A stretch of 10,753 nucleotides of DNA from Acidobacteriota bacterium (GTDB lineage Bacteria; Acidobacteriota; Vicinamibacteria; Vicinamibacterales; UBA2999), in contig JADZBZ010000067.1 in the NCBI GenBank assembly GCA_020851835.1, positions 1 through 10,753 on the forward strand. Reading direction: 5' to 3'. A model generated the notes under the pieces. It was not told the DNA's origin. It saw only the letters and a program-made list of their open reading frames with translations, and did no database searches. This document shows, piece after piece, positions 6,700-10,753 of this stretch. A program made the position numbers and the translations under genes. The first letter of the stretch is position 1. Each line of letters starts with the position of its first letter.

Positions 6700-7536
6700 A
6701 TGAACGTTCGTCTCATTGCCATCGACATCGACGGGACGCTGCTGAACAGCCGCGGCCGGATTCCGGACGAGAACATCGCGGCCGTGACGGCGGCACTGGA
6801 CGCCGGCGTCCACGTCGTGCTCGTCACGGGCCGCAGTTTCCCGTTCGCCCGCTCGGTCGCCGGCGCGCTGCCCGATGAGGTCACGCTCATCGTGTCGAAC
6901 GGCGCCATCGAGCGGACCAGGGCCGGCCGCACGCTGGCGCGGCGTTTGCTGGCCCGCGAAACCGCGCGCCGCGTCCTGGCGCACACGCAGGACTTCCGTC
7001 ACGCCAGCGCCGTGCTCTTCGACCGGGAAGCGGCCGGGCACGTGGTGGCGGAGAGCATGGACTGGGACCACCCGCATCGCCGCGGCTACTGGGAGCGCCA
7101 CCGGCACTTCATCGGCCACGCCTCGCCGCTCGAAGCGGCGCTCACCGAGGATCCGATCCAGGTGATGTTCAATGGCGACGTCGCGACGATGCGCGAGGTG
7201 TTCGCCTCGCTCGACACGCTGGGTGCGGTGTCGGTGTGTCGGACCGAGTACGAGCGGCAGGACTTCTCGCTGGTGGACGTCACGGCGCCGGCGGCCACCA
7301 AGGGGCAGGCGCTGGCCGCGCGCGCGGCCGGGCTCGGTCTCGAGCCTGGCCACGTGATGGCGATCGGCGACAACCTCAACGACCTGGAGATGCTGGCGTA
7401 TGCGGGCGTGCCGGTAGTGATGGGCAACGCCGTGGACGCCTTGCGCGATCGTGGCTGGCGCGAAACCGCGACGCACGACGAAGCCGGCGTGGCGCAGGCG
7501 ATCTGGCGCCTGGCGCTAAATGGCGCCGGCCGGTGA
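6700..7536 (+). CDS. Cof-type HAD-IIB sugar-phosphate phosphatase
   Basis: This 278-residue protein is the usual length for Cof/YbiV-type HAD hydrolases, cytoplasmic Mg2+-dependent phosphatases of sugar phosphates and related metabolites. All four HAD motifs are present. Motif I is IDIDGTLL with nucleophile Asp9 and acid-base Asp11. Motif II is LVTGRS with Thr43. Motif III is ATKGQAL with Lys201. Motif IV is IGDNLNDLEML with Asp224 and Asp228. The C2-type cap lies between motifs II and III, at about 80-195. MGNAVDAL (241-248) and DEAGVAQAI (260-268) match the family's C-terminal pattern. The frame is open further upstream inside the S1 gene, but the ATG at 6700 places motif I nine residues from the start, as in the family, so I use it. 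It follows the S1 gene after 49 nt and is probably co-transcribed at least in part. The substrate cannot be told from sequence. Confidence 0.92.
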   Translation: MNVRLIAIDIDGTLLNSRGRIPDENIAAVTAALDAGVHVVLVTGRSFPFARSVAGALPDEVTLIVSNGAIERTRAGRTLARRLLARETARRVLAHTQDFRHASAVLFDREAAGHVVAESMDWDHPHRRGYWERHRHFIGHASPLEAALTEDPIQVMFNGDVATMREVFASLDTLGAVSVCRTEYERQDFSLVDVTAPAATKGQALAARAAGLGLEPGHVMAIGDNLNDLEMLAYAGVPVVMGNAVDALRDRGWRETATHDEAGVAQAIWRLALNGAGR

Positions 7537-7537
7537 C

Positions 7538-7554
7538 CGGGCGGCGGCGGCCCG
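7538..7554. terminator. Hairpin between convergent genes, possible bidirectional terminator
   Basis: CGGGC and GCCCG form 5-bp arms around a 7-nt loop right after the HAD stop. An alternative longer-range pairing is CCGGG (7537-7541) with CCCGG (7556-7560). The 38-nt gap between two convergent genes is where a shared terminator is expected, but no T-run is present on either strand. Confidence 0.3.
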
Positions 7555-7574
7555 TCCCGGCGGCGACTGCCGTG

Positions 7575-8093
7575 CTACCGGTTCTGCCGCGCCCGCGTCA
7601 GGTGCGGCACGATGCCGAGGATGCGCTCCATGAGCATGAGCTGGCCCCGATGGTGCATCTCGTGCTCCTTCACCGAGAGCAGCATCTCGAACCGCGACTT
7701 GCTCGGGGGCTGAATCGGCGCCGGGAACTTCACGTGCTCGGCCAGTTGCGCGTCGGTCATCGTCTCGAGCGCGGACGCGAAGTCGCGTCCGTGTGACTCG
7801 AGGGCGGCGATGATGTCGGCCTTCGTCGTCAGCGCCTCGGCAGCGGCCTTGCCCTCCGCCATGTAGCGGCCGAAGTCCTCGTAGCTGACCTCGCCCTTCT
7901 TCTCCACGAAGTGGACCTGGGTGACCCAGTGCGTGGACGTGGCCAGGTGGGCGAGCATCCCAGCCACGGTCATCGCGCCCTCGACGGCGCGAAAGGCGTA
8001 CTTGTCGTCGGGAATGTCCTGCGCGACCTGCACCGTATTCTTGCGCACGGTCCGGAAGCTCTCGGCCATCTGCCTGGCGCCGTATGCGTTCAT
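7575..8093 (-). CDS. DinB-family four-helix-bundle protein (putative metal-dependent enzyme)
   Basis: This 172-residue protein has the size and helical make-up of the DinB/YfiT superfamily. The metal-binding histidine pattern is intact: His49 in GMLAHLATSTHW, and His144 with His148 in KEHEMHHRGQLMLMERILG, the family's C-terminal signature. Relatives include metal- and bacillithiol- or mycothiol-dependent transferases and many uncharacterised stress-linked proteins. No substrate can be assigned, and the name does not imply the DNA polymerase DinB. There is no signal peptide, so it is probably cytoplasmic. The ATG lies 18 nt after the stop of the M14 peptidase gene, and only weak purine matches precede it, so it is probably translated from the peptidase transcript. 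Met9 (8069) is an alternative start with a short AGG nearby. Confidence 0.88.
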   Translation of the reverse strand: MNAYGARQMAESFRTVRKNTVQVAQDIPDDKYAFRAVEGAMTVAGMLAHLATSTHWVTQVHFVEKKGEVSYEDFGRYMAEGKAAAEALTTKADIIAALESHGRDFASALETMTDAQLAEHVKFPAPIQPPSKSRFEMLLSVKEHEMHHRGQLMLMERILGIVPHLTRARQNR

Positions 8094-8111
8094 ATGGTTT
8101 CGATTATCGCA

Positions 8112-10753
8112 CTACTGCCCAGGTGTCGCGGTGGCTCGTCCTGTGCCGCCCGTCGCCTGGGCGGTCGCATAGTAGATGCTGTTGAAGAGGAACTTGAACG
8201 TGCCGTGCGGTTGGGCCCGGAACGTGATCTCCGGCCCGAACAGGAAGACGCGGCCCTGGCCCACCATCGCCTCGACGGCCGCCGTACCTCCCTCCAGGTA
8301 GTGCTGGCCCCAGGCCCAACCCGAGCGGAGCGGCTCCTTCCGTTCGAACCAGGCCACGGGCTGAAGGCCGCGAAGGGTCGCATCCGGAGCGAGTTCCATC
8401 ACCGGGCTGTTGTCGAAGAACACGTCCACGTGCTTCTCGAGACCGAAGGCGAGCGGGTTGGTGTTGTCGACCGCGACCTGGAGAATCGCGCCCGGGATGT
8501 AGTACTTGGTTCGCGGGAGTGGATGCTCGGACCCGTCGACGTCGCTCTCGACCAGGTGGTCGTTCACCGGCAGCCCCAGGTGATGCCCCAGCACGGCAGA
8601 GCCGCCGAAGGCCACGACGACCCCGCCCTGCTCGACGAACCGCTTCAATTGCGGCACGGTGCGCGCAATCGTGACGCGGCCGAGCCGGTCGCGGTACTCG
8701 GCGGGCACGTCTTCGGCCCGCGGTGGCTGGCCGCCGAATCCGCCGGCCTGACGATCCGCCTCGGGGATGCCGCCGTCGGGGAAGAGGATGACGTCGTACT
8801 TCGCCTTCAGATTGCCCGCGTCGAGCGTCGGCGGATAGACGACGTCGAAGTCGAACTCGAACTGCTCGAGCAGCCAACGGACGTGTCCGGACGGCATGGA
8901 GCCGCCGTACTGATCCCATAGCGCGATGCGGGGCCTGGTCAGCTTGTAGAGCGGGCCCGCCGGCCGGCTCGTGACCCCGCTGAACGTCAGGCCGAAGTCC
9001 ACGGCGGCCTTCTGCAGGACGGCCGTCGTGGAGGGCCGCGCGGTGATGAACATCACGCCCGTGCCGTCCGGGCTCTGATAGGAGCGGTCGGCGACGAAGA
9101 ATACTTCCTCACCGGCCTTCAGCAACCGGTTGACGGCAATGAACGCGTCGTTCATCCGGTGCGGCACCGTGAAGCCCACGGCCCCCTGCACGCCGGTCAC
9201 CTGGCCGGCCGCCGGCTTGACGACGTCGGCGAGGCGCTCGAGCGGGCCTTCGACGTTCTCGAACACGCGGTCGAACTTCAACCCCATTTGATAGGCGAGC
9301 GTCCACCCCGAGTTGTCGTAGGGCGGAAGGGGCGGGCCGCCCGGGTACTGAACGTCGTTCGGATGATCCTGCGGCTCGAACATGTCGAGCAGGTGCGGCC
9401 GGTAGGCCTGCGCCGCCTTGAATACGTACGACCCGGCAGGGTAGGTCTTGCCGGCGACGGTGAGCGGCGAGGTGGCCCGCTCGGCCGTCAACCCCGACTT
9501 GATCATGATGTTGACGAACTTGGTGGCCGTGAGGAAGTCGCCCGCGTCGGCGGGCAGGATGTAGGCGCGCGGATCGCGCCACTCGGGCCTGCGGAGCAGA
9601 TCGTAGTACTGAGTGGGCACCGTCTGCGCCCGCCCGCCGGCCACCGTGCGCGGGTCGGTGGACTCGGTCTTCATGGCCTTGGCGATTTCAGCCTTCACTT
9701 CGGCGATCCGGCGCGGATAGGTGGTCCACGTGTCGGTGCTGCCCTTGCGGATGGCGTTGCGACCCATGACGTACGTGTTGTAGAGCAAGGTTTCGCGGTA
9801 GCGCTGGGCGAAGTCGAGCACCGCGTAGTTGGCGGTGATCGAGTAATCGATCGACTGGCGGAAGTGCCAGGTCTGGGGCGGGATCGGCGACGGCAGGTCG
9901 CCGCGCGCCAGCAGCCGATCGGGCACGAAGCCGATCTGCTCTGGCGTCGGGTTGCCGATCGTCTCGGTCAGCAGGCCAATCTGGTTGTGGAAGTACGGCA
10001 TCGTGCGCAGGCCGCCGTTCCACCACGTCGAGTAGTTCGAGCCCGACCGCGTGGTCACCCCGGGCTTACCTTCCTGATCGAAGCGCGCGTGCATGGCCGA
10101 GCCCACCTGGTCGAGCATGTTCACGACGAGCGGGTCGTACACGTAGTTGAACGGATCGCGGAAGGGCGGCGAGAACATCACCGTGCCGGTCGGGCCCGTT
10201 TGGTGATGGTTGTAGACGATCTGCGGGAACCAGGCGCGGTAGAGGACGCGGTTGATGTTCGCCGACTCGGGCTGGTTCATCATGTAGAAGTCGCGGTTGT
10301 TGTCGTGCCCGACGTACTTCTGGTACAGCCGCGGAATGCCGCTCGTACTCCGCTGCCGGGGGTCGGAATTGCGCATGTACCAGTCCGAGACCAGCTCCAT
10401 GCCGTCGGGGTTGGCGTGCGCGGCCAGGATGATCACGTCGCGCAGGATGCGCATGGTCTCGTCGTCGGTCTTGCTGGCGAACTGGTAGATGGTTTCGATC
10501 AACTGCTGCGCGCCGAGCACCTCGGTGGCGTGCAGGCCGCCGTCGATCCAGATGACCGCCTTGCCTTCCTTCGCCAGTGCCCGGGCTTGATCGTCGGTGA
10601 GCCCCTCGGCCTGCGAGAGCCGCCGAGCGATCTCCTGGTAGCGATCGAGGCGCTTGAAGTTCTCGGGCGCCGTGATGATGGCCATGAGCTGATCGCGGCC
10701 CTCGGCCGTCTTGCCGATACTCTGCACGATCATGCGATCGGACTCGGCGTCGA
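8112..10753 (-). CDS. Large M14-family zinc metallopeptidase with C-terminal amidotransferase-like domain, 5' end missing
   Basis: At least 879 codons are visible. The frame is open to the window edge and the residues before the first Met (10733), DAESDR, fit the family, so the true start and any signal peptide lie outside. Counting from that Met, the carboxypeptidase core is complete: GLHATEVLGAQQ with zinc ligands His68 and Glu71, HANPDGMELV (106-115), GHDNNRDFY (142-150) with the substrate-binding Asn-Arg pair, YNHHQTG (174-180) with the third zinc histidine, and LLTETIGNP (254-262) with the likely catalytic Glu257. Residues about 600-850 form a class I glutamine-amidotransferase-like domain (PRIALWDQYGG, YDVILFPDGG, GGVVVAFGGSAVLG) with no cysteine at the nucleophile elbow, so it is probably a non-catalytic binding domain. 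Family members of about 900-950 residues are usually exported peptidases. No substrate can be read. The DinB-fold gene follows on the same strand. Confidence 0.92.
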   Translation of the reverse strand, partial: DAESDRMIVQSIGKTAEGRDQLMAIITAPENFKRLDRYQEIARRLSQAEGLTDDQARALAKEGKAVIWIDGGLHATEVLGAQQLIETIYQFASKTDDETMRILRDVIILAAHANPDGMELVSDWYMRNSDPRQRSTSGIPRLYQKYVGHDNNRDFYMMNQPESANINRVLYRAWFPQIVYNHHQTGPTGTVMFSPPFRDPFNYVYDPLVVNMLDQVGSAMHARFDQEGKPGVTTRSGSNYSTWWNGGLRTMPYFHNQIGLLTETIGNPTPEQIGFVPDRLLARGDLPSPIPPQTWHFRQSIDYSITANYAVLDFAQRYRETLLYNTYVMGRNAIRKGSTDTWTTYPRRIAEVKAEIAKAMKTESTDPRTVAGGRAQTVPTQYYDLLRRPEWRDPRAYILPADAGDFLTATKFVNIMIKSGLTAERATSPLTVAGKTYPAGSYVFKAAQAYRPHLLDMFEPQDHPNDVQYPGGPPLPPYDNSGWTLAYQMGLKFDRVFENVEGPLERLADVVKPAAGQVTGVQGAVGFTVPHRMNDAFIAVNRLLKAGEEVFFVADRSYQSPDGTGVMFITARPSTTAVLQKAAVDFGLTFSGVTSRPAGPLYKLTRPRIALWDQYGGSMPSGHVRWLLEQFEFDFDVVYPPTLDAGNLKAKYDVILFPDGGIPEADRQAGGFGGQPPRAEDVPAEYRDRLGRVTIARTVPQLKRFVEQGGVVVAFGGSAVLGHHLGLPVNDHLVESDVDGSEHPLPRTKYYIPGAILQVAVDNTNPLAFGLEKHVDVFFDNSPVMELAPDATLRGLQPVAWFERKEPLRSGWAWGQHYLEGGTAAVEAMVGQGRVFLFGPEITFRAQPHGTFKFLFNSIYYATAQATGGTGRATATPGQ

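Noticed and set aside
5121..6986. A 621-codon open frame on the minus strand opposite the S1 gene
   Set aside because: It covers an intergenic promoter region and two genes with complete conserved motifs on the other strand. Its composition is low-complexity and no family is recognisable.
10731..10733. ATG as the start of the M14 peptidase
   Set aside because: The frame remains open to the window edge, and the preceding residues (AESDR) continue the N-terminal pattern expected before the GKTAEGR segment. The real start is outside the window.
1..10753. Mobile element, phage, CRISPR, tRNA or defence system
   Set aside because: I saw no transposase, integrase, terminal inverted repeats, spaced repeats, tRNA-like cloverleaf or defence-gene motifs. 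Gene content and composition are uniform.

Overview
The window is GC-rich (about two thirds by eye) and densely coding, with strong G/C preference at third codon positions. It looks like bacterial chromosome from a soil or environmental lineage. The mix of large secreted protein families (a BNR/sortilin-type beta-propeller protein, a Tat-exported class V aminotransferase-fold enzyme, a large M14 peptidase with an appended amidotransferase-like domain) with a DinB-fold protein and a bS1-like RNA-binding protein suggests Acidobacteriota, possibly the Vicinamibacteria. That assignment is inference from gene families; no rRNA or other marker is present.

Layout. Positions 1-5099 hold three minus-strand genes that may form one unit, read right to left: fructose-1,6-bisphosphatase (fbp, 4062-5099), a Tat-signal class V aminotransferase-fold protein (2738-3982), and a secreted BNR/Asp-box beta-propeller protein that starts 4 nt after it and runs off the left edge (1-2733). 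Positions 5100-5210 are a divergent intergenic region with a perfect TATAAT box, a strong Shine-Dalgarno and short repeats. Positions 5211-7536 hold two plus-strand genes: a five-domain S1 RNA-binding protein (5211-6650) and a Cof-type HAD phosphatase (6700-7536). They are separated by 49 nt that can form two consecutive GC hairpins. Positions 7575-10753 hold two minus-strand genes: the M14 metallopeptidase, which enters from the right edge, and a DinB-fold protein 18 nt downstream of it.

Functionally the window mixes core metabolism and translation (fbp, S1 protein, HAD phosphatase) with extracytoplasmic proteins (aminotransferase-fold enzyme, propeller, M14 peptidase). The exported proteins probably act on peptides, amino acids or surface polymers outside the cytoplasm, but no substrate can be read from the sequence. 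Codon usage, GC content and strand organisation look uniform. I see no insertion sequence, phage gene, tRNA or rRNA gene, CRISPR array, toxin-antitoxin pair or defence genes. I therefore do not claim a new biological system here. The most interesting points are the tightly linked exported PLP-fold enzyme and propeller pair, the shortened ribosomal-S1-like protein, the hairpins controlling entry into the HAD gene, and the repeats around the S1 promoter.
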